DNA from: Marinobacter caseinilyticus
GTDB lineage: Bacteria; Pseudomonadota; Gammaproteobacteria; Pseudomonadales; Oleiphilaceae
DNA length: 64,000 bases
NCBI RefSeq assembly: GCF_011074955.1
Contig: NZ_WUQJ01000011.1
Coordinates: 1 to 64,000, forward strand
Direction of reading: 5' to 3'
The notes beneath the pieces were generated by a model. That model searched no databases. It was not told the DNA's origin and saw nothing but the letters and a program-made list of their open reading frames with translations. A program made the position numbers and the translations under genes. Positions 9,043-19,005 of the stretch are shown here, in pieces. How positions within the stretch are numbered: position 1 is the stretch's first letter; every line of letters starts with the position of its first letter.

Positions 9043-10434
9043 TCAGTCGTTCCGGATCGGTCTCTTGTCGAGAATGCGTAAGCCTTTGAGCAGGTTCAGC
9101 GCCGAGCGTAGCTGGAAATCTCTGTCAATCGGATTGGTGGTCGGCTCGTCGCCGTCTGCCTGTTCCGGAGCGGTCTCCATGTTGCCATTTTCAAGATGGC
9201 CGCTGAGGTCGGCTTCTGTGAAGAACGGTTGGTTGTCCACCTCGGTCAGTCGGGCCTGCTTCACCACAATGTCCGGTTTGATGCCCTTGGCCTGAATGGA
9301 GCGGCCGTCCGGGGTGTAATAACGGGCGGTGGTCATCTTGATGGCGTGGGTCTCATCCAGTGGGATGACGGTTTGAACAGAGCCTTTGCCAAAGGAGTCG
9401 GTACCCATTACCACCGCGCGCTGGTGGTCTTGCAGGGCGCCGGCGAGAATTTCAGAGGCCGATGCTGAGCCGCCATTAATCAGAACAACGATGGGGGTCC
9501 CGTCAGTAAGATCGCCAGGCTTGGCGCTGAAGCGCAAGCGTGAGCTTTGGATGCGGCCTTCCGTGTAGACGATCAAGCCTTCATCGAGTACTGCGTCGGC
9601 GGCTTCCACGGCGGCTTGCAGGATGCCACCGGGATTGTTGCGCAGGTCGATGACCAACCCTTCAAGGTGGCCACCGTTGTCACTGGTGAGCTTTTTGATG
9701 GCGTCACTGAATTCCTGGCCGGTCTCGGCCTGAAACTGCGTCAGGCGAATGTAGCCATAGCCATCTTCGACCAGTCGTGACTTGACGCTGGCCACTTTGA
9801 TGACATCGCGGACCACGTCGATCTCGATCGGGCCGGTTTCGGTGTCTCGAATGATGGTCAGGGTCAGCACCGTGCCAGGTTTGCCTCGCATCAGCGTGAC
9901 CGCTTCTTCGAGCGACATGCCCTTGACCGGCTGATCGCCGAGTTTGATGATCAGGTCGCCCGCTTGAACGCCTGCTTTCTGGGCGGGCGTGTCGTCAATC
10001 GGCGAGATCACTTTTATGAAACCATCTTCCATGCCGACTTCGATGCCAAGACCGCCAAACTCGCCACTGGTGTTCTCTTCCAGCTCTTCGTAAGCCTTGG
10101 GTTCAAGGTAAGTGGAGTGGGGGTCAAGTCCGGACAGCATGCCCTTGATGGCATTCTCGAGTAGCGTCCGGTCGTCCACCTCTTCGACATAGGCGTCTTT
10201 GATCCGGCTGAACACTTCGGTAAATTTGCGCAGGTCCTGCAGGGGCAGTTGGGTCTCAGGGTCGGGTAGGCGAAGCTCAACATCCTTGCCCTCGGAAATC
10301 GCCTTGAGCAGCTGTTGGCCTTGGGCGTCAGGTTCTTGAGCGTGGGTCAGAGCCGGGAGCGTAGTCATTAGGGCGGCGGCACCGAGCAGTGCGCCGAAAA
10401 AGACAGAGTGATGCTTACTTCTGACCCGTATCAT
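9043..10434 (-). CDS. ctpA: S41 family C-terminal processing peptidase (CtpA-like)
   Basis: The 463-residue product has a signal peptide (ending near THAQ), an N-terminal helical part, a PDZ domain around residues 110-190 (GLGIEVGMEDGFIKV, AGVQAGDLIIKL), and the tail-specific protease domain. The catalytic Ser is in INGGSASASE and the Lys in DSFGKGSVQ. In Pseudomonas the equivalent CtpA degrades peptidoglycan cross-link hydrolases with the partner LbcA; I infer a similar envelope role. It lies 94 bases after envC and four before yibQ. Confidence 0.92.
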   Translation of the reverse strand: MIRVRSKHHSVFFGALLGAAALMTTLPALTHAQEPDAQGQQLLKAISEGKDVELRLPDPETQLPLQDLRKFTEVFSRIKDAYVEEVDDRTLLENAIKGMLSGLDPHSTYLEPKAYEELEENTSGEFGGLGIEVGMEDGFIKVISPIDDTPAQKAGVQAGDLIIKLGDQPVKGMSLEEAVTLMRGKPGTVLTLTIIRDTETGPIEIDVVRDVIKVASVKSRLVEDGYGYIRLTQFQAETGQEFSDAIKKLTSDNGGHLEGLVIDLRNNPGGILQAAVEAADAVLDEGLIVYTEGRIQSSRLRFSAKPGDLTDGTPIVVLINGGSASASEILAGALQDHQRAVVMGTDSFGKGSVQTVIPLDETHAIKMTTARYYTPDGRSIQAKGIKPDIVVKQARLTEVDNQPFFTEADLSGHLENGNMETAPEQADGDEPTTNPIDRDFQLRSALNLLKGLRILDKRPIRND

Positions 10435-10528
10435 TCACGTATCCTGTTTCCTGATTGTCATTATTGACTTCCGTTTTAACAGTATGGCGGTCTGTCGGAA
10501 GTTTGTCAGCTTTGAAACTGGTTTCGAA

Positions 10529-11788
10529 TCAGCGATTCAGCCAAGACTCCGGATTCTGGGGTTTGCCCTTGTAACGTATCTCAAAGTAGACGCCAATGTC
10601 ATCGGTGCCACCAGACTGGCCGGCCACCGCAATGGGCTCGCCGGCATCGACCCAGTCGCCGGGGCTTTTCAGCAAACTGCTGTTATGCCCATACAGACTC
10701 ATATAGCCGCCACCATGGTCAACAATGGTCATCAGGCCAAAGCCTCGCAGCCAGTTGGAAAATACCACTCGGCCATAATGAATGGCCCCGACGTCGACAC
10801 CTTCTGCGGTTGCGATAAGCACGCCATTCTGGCGCAGTTTTCCGTGCGCGAGACTGTCACCGAAGCGCCGGATTACCTTACCACGGGCGGGCCAGGGAAG
10901 TTTGGCTTTCAACGCCTTGAACGGCTTGGACTCATTGGGTGCGGGAATGCTGGCGATGGCTTCCTCCACCTCGCGAAGCAGCTTTTCCAGTCGTGCCCGG
11001 TCAGCAACCAGGGCCGCGCGCTCCGATTGCCGGTCGCGTATATCGGTGTTCAATGCGGTCAGGGTTTGTTGGCGCTGCTTCTTTTTATCGCGCAACGTTG
11101 CCTGGCGGTCTTCAACCTGAAGCTTAAGCTGCGACAATTCGACCTGGGTGGCCTGGGCATCCTGCTGGGTCGCTTTCAGTTTTCTAAGGGTGGTGTTGAA
11201 CGCGTCCAGGCGCTCGATGGCATCCCGGCTCAGGTACTCGTAGTAGGTCATGGTGCGGGAGATCGTTTGCGGGTCGATTTCATTCAATAGCACTTTGACG
11301 GCCGGTGCGTCGCCTTCCATCCAGGCGGTCCGTATCTGTTTTTTCAGGCTTTCCCGCTGCCGCGCCAGGACCCTGTTCAGGTCGGCCTGTTCGGCTTGCA
11401 GCGCTTTCAGGCGCTTGGTTTGTACCATCGCCTTGGCCTGGAGCGCTCGCCGTTCACGAGTCAATTGGCTGATTGCGCGATCCGTTTCGACCAAATCCTG
11501 CTCCAGGGAGCTGCGATCCCGCTCAGCGGATTTTAACCACTTGTCAATGGAAAGGATTTGATCTTTGAGCGCCTCAACCTGCGCCGGCGTGACATTTTGC
11601 TCGGCCGCCGCATGCCCGGTCAATACCCCGAGAAAGAGGCCCAGCACCGCGATTTGGCCGACGCCCCGGAGCCATGACCGGGCGCCCGACTGACGGACGC
11701 CGGCAGGCGTCAACCGGACGAACGAACCCGGTATGGGTGCCGTCAAAGCAGTGTCTTTGGGGCGCGCAGTGATTGCTTTAGCCTGCAT
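10529..11788 (-). CDS. envC: Murein hydrolase activator EnvC
   Basis: The 419-residue product has an N-terminal hydrophobic signal segment (about residues 40-60), a long coiled coil (about 65-270) and a C-terminal LytM domain (about 300-419). The LytM metal ligands are degenerate: the first His site reads HGKLRQNGV without the usual HxxxD, and the last HxH reads YFEI. This is what is expected of EnvC, which activates amidases at the septum instead of cutting murein itself. Its start overlaps the end of gpmI by 11 bases. Confidence 0.92.
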   Translation of the reverse strand: MQAKAITARPKDTALTAPIPGSFVRLTPAGVRQSGARSWLRGVGQIAVLGLFLGVLTGHAAAEQNVTPAQVEALKDQILSIDKWLKSAERDRSSLEQDLVETDRAISQLTRERRALQAKAMVQTKRLKALQAEQADLNRVLARQRESLKKQIRTAWMEGDAPAVKVLLNEIDPQTISRTMTYYEYLSRDAIERLDAFNTTLRKLKATQQDAQATQVELSQLKLQVEDRQATLRDKKKQRQQTLTALNTDIRDRQSERAALVADRARLEKLLREVEEAIASIPAPNESKPFKALKAKLPWPARGKVIRRFGDSLAHGKLRQNGVLIATAEGVDVGAIHYGRVVFSNWLRGFGLMTIVDHGGGYMSLYGHNSSLLKSPGDWVDAGEPIAVAGQSGGTDDIGVYFEIRYKGKPQNPESWLNR

Positions 11789-13325
11789 CGACCAGACTAT
11801 GGCCGGTCATCTCTGCCGGTTTGTCGATGCCCATGAGGGCCAGCAGCGTCGGAGCGACATCACTCAAGCTGCCGCCTTCCTGGAGGCTCGACACGTTTGA
11901 ACCGATGTACACCAGCGGTACCGGGCCAATGGTATGCGCCGTATGCACCTGGCCAGACTTGGGGTCGGTCATTTGTTCGCAATTACCGTGATCGGCGGTA
12001 ATCAGCGCCTGGCCACCGACCTCGTCAATGGCTTTCGCAATTCTCTCAATGCACTGGTCCAGGCACTCGGCGGCCTCGATGGCGGCGTCCAGTTTGCCGG
12101 TATGGCCGACCATGTCGCCATTGGCATAGTTGCACACGAGCAGATCGAATTTGCCGCTCTTGATGGCGTCCACCAGTTTGTCGGTGACTTCCGGCGCGCT
12201 CATTTCTGGTTGCAGGTCATAAGTGGCGACGTTCGGCGACGGAATCAGGATGCGTTCTTCGCCCTCGAAGGGTGTCTCAACGCCGCCATTGAAGAAAAAC
12301 GTGACATGGGCGTACTTCTCGGTTTCTGCGATGCGTAACTGGGTTTTGCCCAGCTTGGCCATGTACTCGCCGAGACCATTTTCGAGCGTTTCAGGAGGAT
12401 AAGCGCAAGAGGTATCAATGTCCGCTGCGTACTGAGTCAACATGACGAAGTCGGCGATGGCGGGATGTTTGCGACGTTCAAATCCATCGAAATCCCGCTC
12501 GACGAAGGCACGGGTGATTTCGCGCGCGCGGTCTGCTCGGAAGTTCATGAAAATCAATGCATCGCCATCATTAACGGTGGCGTCGGGCTCATCGGCTTCC
12601 TGAAGGAGTGTGGGCTTGACGAACTCGTCGTTTTCGCCGCGTTCATAGGCCTGGGCCAAGCCTTCCACGGCGGTTGGCGCGGTGAACTCGGCCTCGCCCA
12701 GAGTCAATAGGTTGTAAGCCGCCTCGACCCGATCCCAGCGATTGTCACGGTCCATGGCATAGTAGCGCCCGACCATCGATGCCACCCGGCCGACGCCCAG
12801 CGATTTCATTTTTGCGGCCGCTTTCTCCAGCGAGGGTTTGGCACTGCGCGGAGGCATATCGCGGCCATCAAGAAAGGCGTGGATGTAAACCTGTTTGGCG
12901 CCGCGGTCAGCGGCCAGTTGTGCGGCCGCGAGTACGTGATCCTCGTGGCAGTGAACACCGCCCGGCGACAGCAGTCCCATCAGGTGCACGGCCCGGTCCT
13001 GGCGAACGGCTTTATCAATGGCATCACACAGCACCTGGTTGTGGGCGAAGGTGCCGTCCGCCAGATCCTTGTCGATTCGGGTCAGGCTCTGGTAAACCAC
13101 CCGGCCAGCGCCGAGGTTCATGTGACCGACTTCGGAATTGCCCATCTGGCCTTTTGGTAGGCCGACAAACATGCCGGACGTATTGATCAGTGTTTTCGGC
13201 TGTTGTTGCCAGATCTTGTCCCAGAATGGAGTGTTGGCATTGCTGATCGCGTTGTCGTCAGCGGGTTCACGATAGCCCCAGCCGTCAAGAATAATCAAAG
13301 CTGTCGGTTTGCGGGTGTCAGTCAT
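11778..13325 (-). CDS. gpmI: 2,3-bisphosphoglycerate-independent phosphoglycerate mutase
   Basis: GpmI interconverts 3- and 2-phosphoglycerate in glycolysis and gluconeogenesis using two Mn ions. The 515-residue length is typical. Visible motifs are [11 protein letters not shown] (metal Asp), the phosphoserine loop [47 protein letters not shown], and the C-terminal [10 protein letters not shown] and [15 protein letters not shown]. It is the first gene of the gpmI-envC-ctpA-yibQ unit and is divergent from the rhodanese gene. Confidence 0.97.
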   Translation of the reverse strand: MTDTRKPTALIILDGWGYREPADDNAISNANTPFWDKIWQQQPKTLINTSGMFVGLPKGQMGNSEVGHMNLGAGRVVYQSLTRIDKDLADGTFAHNQVLCDAIDKAVRQDRAVHLMGLLSPGGVHCHEDHVLAAAQLAADRGAKQVYIHAFLDGRDMPPRSAKPSLEKAAAKMKSLGVGRVASMVGRYYAMDRDNRWDRVEAAYNLLTLGEAEFTAPTAVEGLAQAYERGENDEFVKPTLLQEADEPDATVNDGDALIFMNFRADRAREITRAFVERDFDGFERRKHPAIADFVMLTQYAADIDTSCAYPPETLENGLGEYMAKLGKTQLRIAETEKYAHVTFFFNGGVETPFEGEERILIPSPNVATYDLQPEMSAPEVTDKLVDAIKSGKFDLLVCNYANGDMVGHTGKLDAAIEAAECLDQCIERIAKAIDEVGGQALITADHGNCEQMTDPKSGQVHTAHTIGPVPLVYIGSNVSSLQEGGSLSDVAPTLLALMGIDKPAEMTGHSLVDAG

Positions 13326-13460
13326 CTCACCATCCGGTTGCTGTTGGTAACCACGTGCAGCCGATGCAGGGATTACCTGAGGAATGAAAGGTTTTAGATT
13401 CTACCCGGTTTGGCCAGTTCCGGCTATGCGGAGTGCCTTCTGTCAGCGGCAGCAGACGTG

Positions 13461-13466
13461 TATAAT
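13461..13466 (+). promoter_or_regulatory. Possible -10 box before the rhodanese gene
   Basis: A perfect TATAAT lies 32 bases before the start codon of the rhodanese-like gene, in the divergent region shared with gpmI. The corresponding -35 (TTCTGT at 17-base spacing) is poor, so support is partial. Confidence 0.35.
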
Positions 13467-13498
13467 CTCGCCAAATTATCCAGCAGGGCACATTGTTG

Positions 13499-13915
13499 AT
13501 GGAAAGGTTGTTTGAGTTTGTCGTTAGTCATTACGTTCTGGTGTCAGCGTTTGTCGCGCTGTTGGCAGCCCTCTTCCTTCTCGAGAGCCGCCGGGGTGGC
13601 CAGAAGGTCAGTGCTCAGGCTGCGGTGAACCTGATCAACCGGGATCAAGCGATCGTGGTGGATATCCGCGACCGGAAAGAATACGGCGAAGGTCGCATCA
13701 CCGGCTCTGTGCATATTCCGCTCAGCGCGATTAAAGAGCGCGCCAGCGAGCTGAAAAAGCACAAGGACAAGCAGTTGATCGTCGTCGACAAGATGGGGCA
13801 GCACTCAGCCGCAGCGGTCAAGCTGTTGAATGGCGAAGGCTTCGAGAACGTCTCTCGTTTGGGCGGTGGCATCGCGGACTGGAAGAGCAGCAACCTCCCG
13901 CTGGTGAAAAAGTAG
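13499..13915 (+). CDS. Membrane-anchored rhodanese-like domain protein
   Basis: The 138-residue product has an N-terminal membrane segment (about residues 10-28) followed by a single rhodanese domain with VVDIRDRKEYGEGRITGSVHIPL and LGGGIADWK. The position normally held by the active-site Cys reads VVDKMGQHSAAA, with no Cys, so sulfurtransferase activity is doubtful. It sits just upstream of secB as in Pseudomonas and Marinobacter, but the glutaredoxin gene (grxC) usually found between them is absent. The ATG at 13499 is preferred over two TTG codons just before it. Confidence 0.88.
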   Translation: MERLFEFVVSHYVLVSAFVALLAALFLLESRRGGQKVSAQAAVNLINRDQAIVVDIRDRKEYGEGRITGSVHIPLSAIKERASELKKHKDKQLIVVDKMGQHSAAAVKLLNGEGFENVSRLGGGIADWKSSNLPLVKK

Positions 13916-14063
13916 GGTAGGTGTGGTTTGCGCTTGAACGGGTGTGTAACCTGACGCACTGTTTCACACCTCGACCCAGGCCGGGCGGTCACACCCACGG
14001 CCGCGCCTGGCTAACAATAACAGGGCCGCACAACGCCCACGACAGAGAATGAAAGGATCGAAC

Positions 14064-14567
14064 ATGGCTGATAATGAACAGGCCGCCGCTGGCAGCGAAG
14101 ACACCAACCAACCTCAGTTCGCACTCCAGCGGATTTACGTAAAGGACATGTCCTTCGAGTCACCCAATTCACCGCTGGTGTTTCAGGACCAGTGGAAGCC
14201 ACAGGTGAATCTGGACCTGAACACAACGCACACCAAGGTGAGTGACAATCAATACGAAGTCATCTTGTCTCTGACGGTAACGTCAAAAATTGACGAGAAA
14301 GTGGCTTTTATTGTTGAGATCCAGCAGGCCGGTGTGTTCTTGCTGAAAGGGATTGAAGGGCCTCAGCTTGGTCAGATGCTGGGCGCGTATTGCCCTAACA
14401 TCCTGTTCCCCTACGCCCGTGAAGCCATCGATGGCATTGTCAGCAAGGGCAGCTTCCCGGCCTTGATGTTGGCTCCGGTCAACTTCGACGCTATCTACGC
14501 GCAAGCGGTGAAGCGCCAGCAGGACGAAGCAAACGGCGAAGCCGAGAAGGAAGAACAAACTCACTGA
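14064..14567 (+). CDS. secB: Protein-export chaperone SecB
   Basis: SecB is a cytoplasmic tetrameric chaperone that keeps preproteins unfolded and hands them to SecA. The 167-residue product has the conserved [16 protein letters not shown] segment, the LDLNT strand and the C-terminal [11 protein letters not shown]...[17 protein letters not shown] region. I chose the ATG at 14064, six bases after an AAAGGA site, over an in-frame ATG at 14049. The acidic tail (EAEKEEQTH) is variable in the family and may help bind SecA. Confidence 0.97.
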   Translation: MADNEQAAAGSEDTNQPQFALQRIYVKDMSFESPNSPLVFQDQWKPQVNLDLNTTHTKVSDNQYEVILSLTVTSKIDEKVAFIVEIQQAGVFLLKGIEGPQLGQMLGAYCPNILFPYAREAIDGIVSKGSFPALMLAPVNFDAIYAQAVKRQQDEANGEAEKEEQTH

Positions 14568-14660
14568 TGTTTTGGTGAGAAAACAGGCTCATCGCGGATG
14601 GGTTTGAAAGCACGGATATTGAAGGCGATCACCGAACGGCTGTTTGCCTATGCAACCGAG

Positions 14661-14735
14661 GCTTCAGTTTCGGAGCAGGCCCGCGGCCTGCCAGATTGAC
14701 CCTAAGGACCCTGGCGGGCCCTCCGAAGCTGAAGC
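14661..14735. repeat. Long imperfect inverted repeat downstream of secB
   Basis: The arms GCTTCAGTTTCGGAG (14661-14675) and CTCCGAAGCTGAAGC (14721-14735) pair over 15 positions with one mismatch that is a G-U pair in RNA. The pairing continues inward through GGCCCGC (14678-14684) and GCGGGCC (14714-14720) after a two-base bulge. The loop is about 29 bases. It is not followed by a T run, so it is not a simple terminator. It lies in the 343-base gap between secB and trmL, which otherwise holds one terminator and no gene. Confidence 0.6.
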
Positions 14736-14834
14736 GTCGGCTACGAAAACCATTCCGACAGAGTTGGGTCGTCCGCCAGCCATAGCCGTGTTTCCTCAGT
14801 AAAGCGCAATGTGTCGTGTCTCTGTCTTGTCCTC

Positions 14835-14859
14835 AAAAGCCCCCATTACGGGGGCTTTT
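14835..14859. terminator. Bidirectional terminator between secB and trmL
   Basis: The sequence AAAAGCCCCC-ATTAC-GGGGGCTTTT forms a ten-base-pair stem with an A-tract on one side and a T-tract on the other. It can therefore end both the rightward secB transcript and the leftward trmL transcript. Confidence 0.85.
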
Positions 14860-14910
14860 GGCGTGTGTGGTTCCGAGTAACGGTCGGTCAGCAAGCGGCC
14901 GTATTTGATG

Positions 14911-15375
14911 TTACACGCCGCCGACAAAATCGAGCTGGCGCCACGCCTCGTACACAACGATCGCCGCGGTGTTTGACAGGTTCAGGCTGCGACTGCCGGG
15001 CTGCATTGGCACCCGGATGCGGTGCTCCTCCGGCAACTGCCGACGTATGGTATCCGGCAACCCCCGGGTCTCGGGGCCGAACATCAGGTAATCACCCGCC
15101 TCAAACCGGACCTGTTGATAAGGTTGGCTGCCCTTGGTCGTCAGTCCGAACAGGCGTCGTGGAGTCTCCGACGCCACAAAGGCCTCAAAATCCGGGTGTA
15201 CCATCAGGCTGGCGTATTCGCTGTAGTCGAGCCCTGCGCGTCGAAGCTGCTTGTCATCAAGGCTGAAGCCAAGGGGCTCAATCAGGTGAAGTTTGCAGCC
15301 TGTGTTGGCGCATAGCCGGATGATGTTGCCTGTATTCGGCGGTATCTCCGGCTCGTAAAGAACCACGTTAAGCAT
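14911..15375 (-). CDS. trmL: tRNA (cytidine/uridine-2'-O-)-methyltransferase TrmL
   Basis: TrmL methylates the ribose of the wobble base (position 34) of tRNA-Leu species. The 154-residue product matches the E. coli length (157) and shows the SPOUT-class features: N-terminal [20 protein letters not shown], then [11 protein letters not shown] and the knot region [22 protein letters not shown]. The start at 15375 ([10 protein letters not shown]) is supported by family alignment; a longer frame to 15483 adds unrelated residues. It converges on secB, with a shared terminator. Confidence 0.95.
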   Translation of the reverse strand: MLNVVLYEPEIPPNTGNIIRLCANTGCKLHLIEPLGFSLDDKQLRRAGLDYSEYASLMVHPDFEAFVASETPRRLFGLTTKGSQPYQQVRFEAGDYLMFGPETRGLPDTIRRQLPEEHRIRVPMQPGSRSLNLSNTAAIVVYEAWRQLDFVGGV

Positions 15376-15531
15376 GGGGGGAGGTCTCTTCTGGCTGATC
15401 CCTTGACTGACAGGCCAAGGTCCCAGCAAACGTGAAAACAGGGCGTGGCAATCGCCATGCCCTGCAGGCCAGCACCTTGACAAACGCCTTCAGAAGCACG
15501 CAGTCAATTCTGTCACTGGCCAGAGCGGGTG

Positions 15532-16710
15532 TTAGCGTTCGACGGCCAATGCCACGCCCATACCGCCGCCAATGCACAGTGTGGCCAGGCCCTTCCTGGC
15601 ATCCCGGCGGCTCATTTCGTGGAGCAGGCTGACCAGGATGCGGCAACCTGAAGCGCCAATCGGGTGACCCAGGGCAATCGCGCCGCCATTCACATTCACT
15701 TTGTCAGTATCCCAGCCGAGGTCCCGGTTGACCGAGATGGCCTGGGCGGCGAACGCTTCGTTGGCCTCGATCAGGTCGAGGTCAGTGGCAGACCAGCCTG
15801 CGCGTTTCAGGCAGCGCTGGGTCGCGGGGATTGGTCCGGTTCCCATAATGGCGGGGTCAACACCGGCGTTGGCGTAGCCGCGAATGGTCGCCAGGGGAGT
15901 CAACCCCAGTTCGGCGGCCTTCTCTGCGCTGCAGACCATGACGGCCGCTGCGCCGTCGTTTAATGATGACGCATTGCCTGCCGTAACAGTGCCGTCTTTC
16001 TTGAACGCCGGGCGTAGCTTGGCCAGACCGTCCGCGCGGACGCCATCCCGAGGGCCTTCGTCCCGATCAACCACCAGCGGTTCCCCTTTACGCTGTGGAA
16101 TGCTCAACGGCACAATCTGGCCATCAAAATAACCGGCCTTTTGCGCGGCAACGGCCTTCTGCTGGGAGGCCGCCGCGAATGCGTCCTGTTCTTCCCGGCT
16201 GATGCCGTACTGCTCAACAATGTTTTCGGCGGTGATGCCCATATGGTAGTCATTAAAGGCATCCCACAGCCCATCGGTCACCATGGTGTCGATCATTGAC
16301 CAATTGCCCATGCGCTGGCCATTTCGGCTGTTGGGCAATACATGGGGTGCCTGGCTCATGCTTTCCTGGCCGCCGGCAATGATCATCTCGGCGTCGCCGC
16401 ATTGAATGGCTTGTACGGCCATATGGACAGCCTTCAAGCCGGAGCCACAGACTTTATTGATGGTCATGGCAGGCACGGATGCAGGCAGGCCGGCATTGAT
16501 CGCGGACTGTCGGGCCGGGTTCTGACCGACGCCCGCCGTCAAGACCTGCCCCAGCACAACTTCGTTGACCTGATCCCCGGATACACCGGTCTCATCAAGC
16601 AGCGCCTTGATCACGGCCGTTCCGAGCTGATCCGCCCGTAAACTCGACAATGCACCGCCGAAAGCACCGATGGCGGTTCGTTTGGCTGAAACAATCACAA
16701 CATCCCGCAT
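15532..16710 (-). CDS. Acetyl-CoA C-acetyltransferase (thiolase)
   Basis: This 392-residue enzyme belongs to the biosynthetic-type thiolases (PhaA/AtoB) that condense two acetyl-CoA or split acetoacetyl-CoA. Catalytic residues are visible: Cys88 in [12 protein letters not shown], the His in [10 protein letters not shown] near 348, and the second Cys in TLCIGGGMG near 378. The start [15 protein letters not shown] at 16710 follows AAAGGAGAAGG. It appears to be a single-gene unit here, with no phaB or other beta-oxidation gene next to it, so its pathway (PHB, ketone body or fatty acid) is not decided by context. Confidence 0.93.
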   Translation of the reverse strand: MRDVVIVSAKRTAIGAFGGALSSLRADQLGTAVIKALLDETGVSGDQVNEVVLGQVLTAGVGQNPARQSAINAGLPASVPAMTINKVCGSGLKAVHMAVQAIQCGDAEMIIAGGQESMSQAPHVLPNSRNGQRMGNWSMIDTMVTDGLWDAFNDYHMGITAENIVEQYGISREEQDAFAAASQQKAVAAQKAGYFDGQIVPLSIPQRKGEPLVVDRDEGPRDGVRADGLAKLRPAFKKDGTVTAGNASSLNDGAAAVMVCSAEKAAELGLTPLATIRGYANAGVDPAIMGTGPIPATQRCLKRAGWSATDLDLIEANEAFAAQAISVNRDLGWDTDKVNVNGGAIALGHPIGASGCRILVSLLHEMSRRDARKGLATLCIGGGMGVALAVER

Positions 16711-16859
16711 AACCTTCTCCTTTAAAAGCGTGTTTGTCGCCATTGTATCATTCGCACCGAGTGCAGTGCGCTTTTACGGATCACCGCACTGGGTCCGTAA
16801 ACGGGTTGCGGGAAATTGTTCGCAGGGCTGTGGTTCCTGCTGTCTCAGTGGCGAAGGTG

Positions 16860-17606
16860 TTACATATTCAAGCTGCGACCGCCATCCACGGCCAGGATTT
16901 GCCCGGTCACAAACGGCGCCCCGGCCAGGAAATAAGCCACCGCGCCAGCAATATCTTCCGGGTGGCCGGTACGTTTTAATGGCGTCCGGTCGATAATGGT
17001 TTGCGGGTCGGCTGAAACCTTCTGGTCATTGTGTTCTGGCCACAGTATGGCGCCGGGCGACACACCGTTGACCCTGACCGCGGGGGCGAGGTCTTTGGCC
17101 CAGGCCCGGGTCAGGGCGGCCAGCCCCGATTTGCTGGCGCAATACAGCGGGTGCTCGGGTAACGGCTGTTCACTGTATATGTCGATGAGGTTGACGATGC
17201 TGCCGTGGCTTGCCATCAGTGCCGGTAAGCAGGCCTGCCCGAGTAAGAAGGGCGCCCGAAGGTTGGTGTTCATAATGCGGTCCCAGTCGTCCAGTGTCGC
17301 CTCACCGGTTGGCGTCGGGTAGAACACCGATGCATTGTTGATCAAACCGTCGAGCCGGTTCCAGGCGGCGATACTGGCCTGGGCCAGCTGCGTTATCTCG
17401 CCGGGTTGGCAAAGATCGGCCTGCACGTCGATGGCTGAGTCAGGGCGGCGGCTGTTGAGCGTCTTGACCAGGCTGCGTGCCTGCTGTGGTCGGGAGCGGT
17501 GATGGACGATGATGCGCCAGCCACGGTGGTGCAGCGTTTCGGCCATGCAGACGCCAAGACGCTGGGCGGCGCCGGTAATGAGTACCACTGGGCCGGGATC
17601 GGTCAC
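16860..17606 (-). CDS. SDR family pteridine reductase (FolM-like)
   Basis: The 248-residue protein is a short-chain dehydrogenase. The cofactor motif reads TGAAQRLG, close to the TGxxxRxG form that marks pteridine/dihydromonapterin reductases. Also seen are NNAS and the catalytic YCASK. It ends with [12 protein letters not shown]. It likely reduces dihydrofolate or dihydromonapterin with NADPH. The start is a GTG at 17606 that overlaps the stop of cca as GTGA, so the two genes are translationally coupled. The open frame extends upstream to 17843 inside cca, which I regard as an artefact. Confidence 0.85.
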   Translation of the reverse strand: MTDPGPVVLITGAAQRLGVCMAETLHHRGWRIIVHHRSRPQQARSLVKTLNSRRPDSAIDVQADLCQPGEITQLAQASIAAWNRLDGLINNASVFYPTPTGEATLDDWDRIMNTNLRAPFLLGQACLPALMASHGSIVNLIDIYSEQPLPEHPLYCASKSGLAALTRAWAKDLAPAVRVNGVSPGAILWPEHNDQKVSADPQTIIDRTPLKRTGHPEDIAGAVAYFLAGAPFVTGQILAVDGGRSLNM

Positions 17607-18724
17607 GGGGCGTCCTCGCGGTGGTTGAGTGGCGTTGACTCGGCAATACGACGAAGTCGTTCGCGGTGGATGGCTGCTCCAAGTTCGGGTCCGGAGAACC
17701 CTTGTGCCATAAGAGCGCGGGCGTTGACTTTGTTCGCGACCGCGTAGGCCTGGCGCAGGGTGGTTGCAACCTCGGTCGTTAGCGAATTGGGCAAACAGTG
17801 GCCCACGGACAGCAACCGCTCGAAACGTTCGGGCCGTCGCCACACATCCGCATCATCAAGCACCGCAAGTTGCGCCGCCGGCGAGGTGGCGGTGGGTATC
17901 CGTTCAGCCAGTCTGGCGGTTAACCGGGCCAGTTCCAGGCACTCGTTGGGTGCTTTCAGGGCTTTTGCGCGGGCTTCTTGCTGTTCCGGTTGGAGTGCCG
18001 CCAGCAGTGCGGCAAACCGGACGTCGGTGGGTGAGGGTTGTTGGCAAGCGCAGCGCAGATTGCTCAGTGCCGCTTTCAGGCAGGGTTCATCTTCGAACTC
18101 CGGCACCAGCACGGACAATGCCCCGCACTGGTCCAAGACCTCGAAAAATACCACCGGATTGTTCTCCTGCAGGGCGCGCTGCATTTCCTGCCAGACCCGT
18201 TCGGGCACAAGGTGCTGCACCTCGCCGGCCTCAACCATTTGGCGCATGACGCCCAGGGTGTCGGGGGTGACTGTAAAACCAAGGGTGGAAAATCGGGCCA
18301 AAAACCGCGCGGTTCGCAGAATGCGCAGGGGGTCTTCCGAGAAGGCAGCGGACACATGGCGCAGTTCTCGCCGGGCAAGGTCGGCCTGGCCATTAAAGGG
18401 ATCGATGATTTTACCGTCGGTGGTCTGGGCCATCGCGTTGATGGTCAGGTCCCGGCGCTGCAAATCTTCCTCCAGAGTGACGTCCGGTGCACTGTGAACG
18501 GTAAAGCCGTGGTAACCGCGGCCCTGTTTTCTCTCAGTCCGGGCCAGTGCGTATTCTTCATTTGTCTCAGGGTGCAGAAACACGGGGAAATCGGCGCCTA
18601 CCTGGCGATAGCCGGCCGCCAGCATTTGTTCGGGCGTGGCGCCAACGACGACCCAGTCCCGATCGGTTACGGGCAGCCCGAGTAGGGCATCGCGCACAGC
18701 GCCGCCAACGAGATAGATGTCCAT
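17603..18724 (-). CDS. cca: CCA tRNA nucleotidyltransferase
   Basis: This enzyme adds or repairs the 3' CCA of tRNAs using CTP and ATP. The 373-residue product has the nucleotidyltransferase signature [13 protein letters not shown], the catalytic region [21 protein letters not shown], and [10 protein letters not shown]. It is shorter than the E. coli enzyme (412 residues) and I see no HD phosphohydrolase motif in the C-terminal half, so it probably lacks the 2',3'-cyclic phosphodiesterase activity. The C-terminal third is Leu/Ala-rich helical. It is followed by a coupled pteridine reductase gene. Confidence 0.94.
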   Translation of the reverse strand: MDIYLVGGAVRDALLGLPVTDRDWVVVGATPEQMLAAGYRQVGADFPVFLHPETNEEYALARTERKQGRGYHGFTVHSAPDVTLEEDLQRRDLTINAMAQTTDGKIIDPFNGQADLARRELRHVSAAFSEDPLRILRTARFLARFSTLGFTVTPDTLGVMRQMVEAGEVQHLVPERVWQEMQRALQENNPVVFFEVLDQCGALSVLVPEFEDEPCLKAALSNLRCACQQPSPTDVRFAALLAALQPEQQEARAKALKAPNECLELARLTARLAERIPTATSPAAQLAVLDDADVWRRPERFERLLSVGHCLPNSLTTEVATTLRQAYAVANKVNARALMAQGFSGPELGAAIHRERLRRIAESTPLNHREDAP

Positions 18725-18957
18725 GAAAGTCCCAAAGTTATGCGGTGTAGAGGCACAATTATCATAGGCTTATGCCAGTAGCGCAAACGACCGCTACGGG
18801 TTGCGTGATTCGGGGGAGTGTTGGGCCATCCCTTCAGCGTCCGCACGTGACCGAGGCATCCGCTAGCTGGAATGCTCCGTGGGGCCCGGCCATGGCCGAT
18901 CGCGATCAACGTTTATGGCGCGTCATCCTGACGGGAGAGGAAGCGTTTGTCCGGAGA

Positions 18958-18992
18958 GCGGGCCAGTCTGTTCATGAACCAGACTGGCCCGC
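18958..18992 (-). terminator. Strong hairpin downstream of the TraF-like gene
   Basis: A perfect 13-base-pair stem (GCGGGCCAGTCTG/CAGACTGGCCCGC) with a nine-base loop begins 14 bases beyond the stop codon of the TraF-like gene. There is no clear U-tract on the minus strand, so it may act as a terminator or as a 3' stabiliser. Confidence 0.6.
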
Positions 18993-19005
18993 AACGTTTG
19001 TGTGG

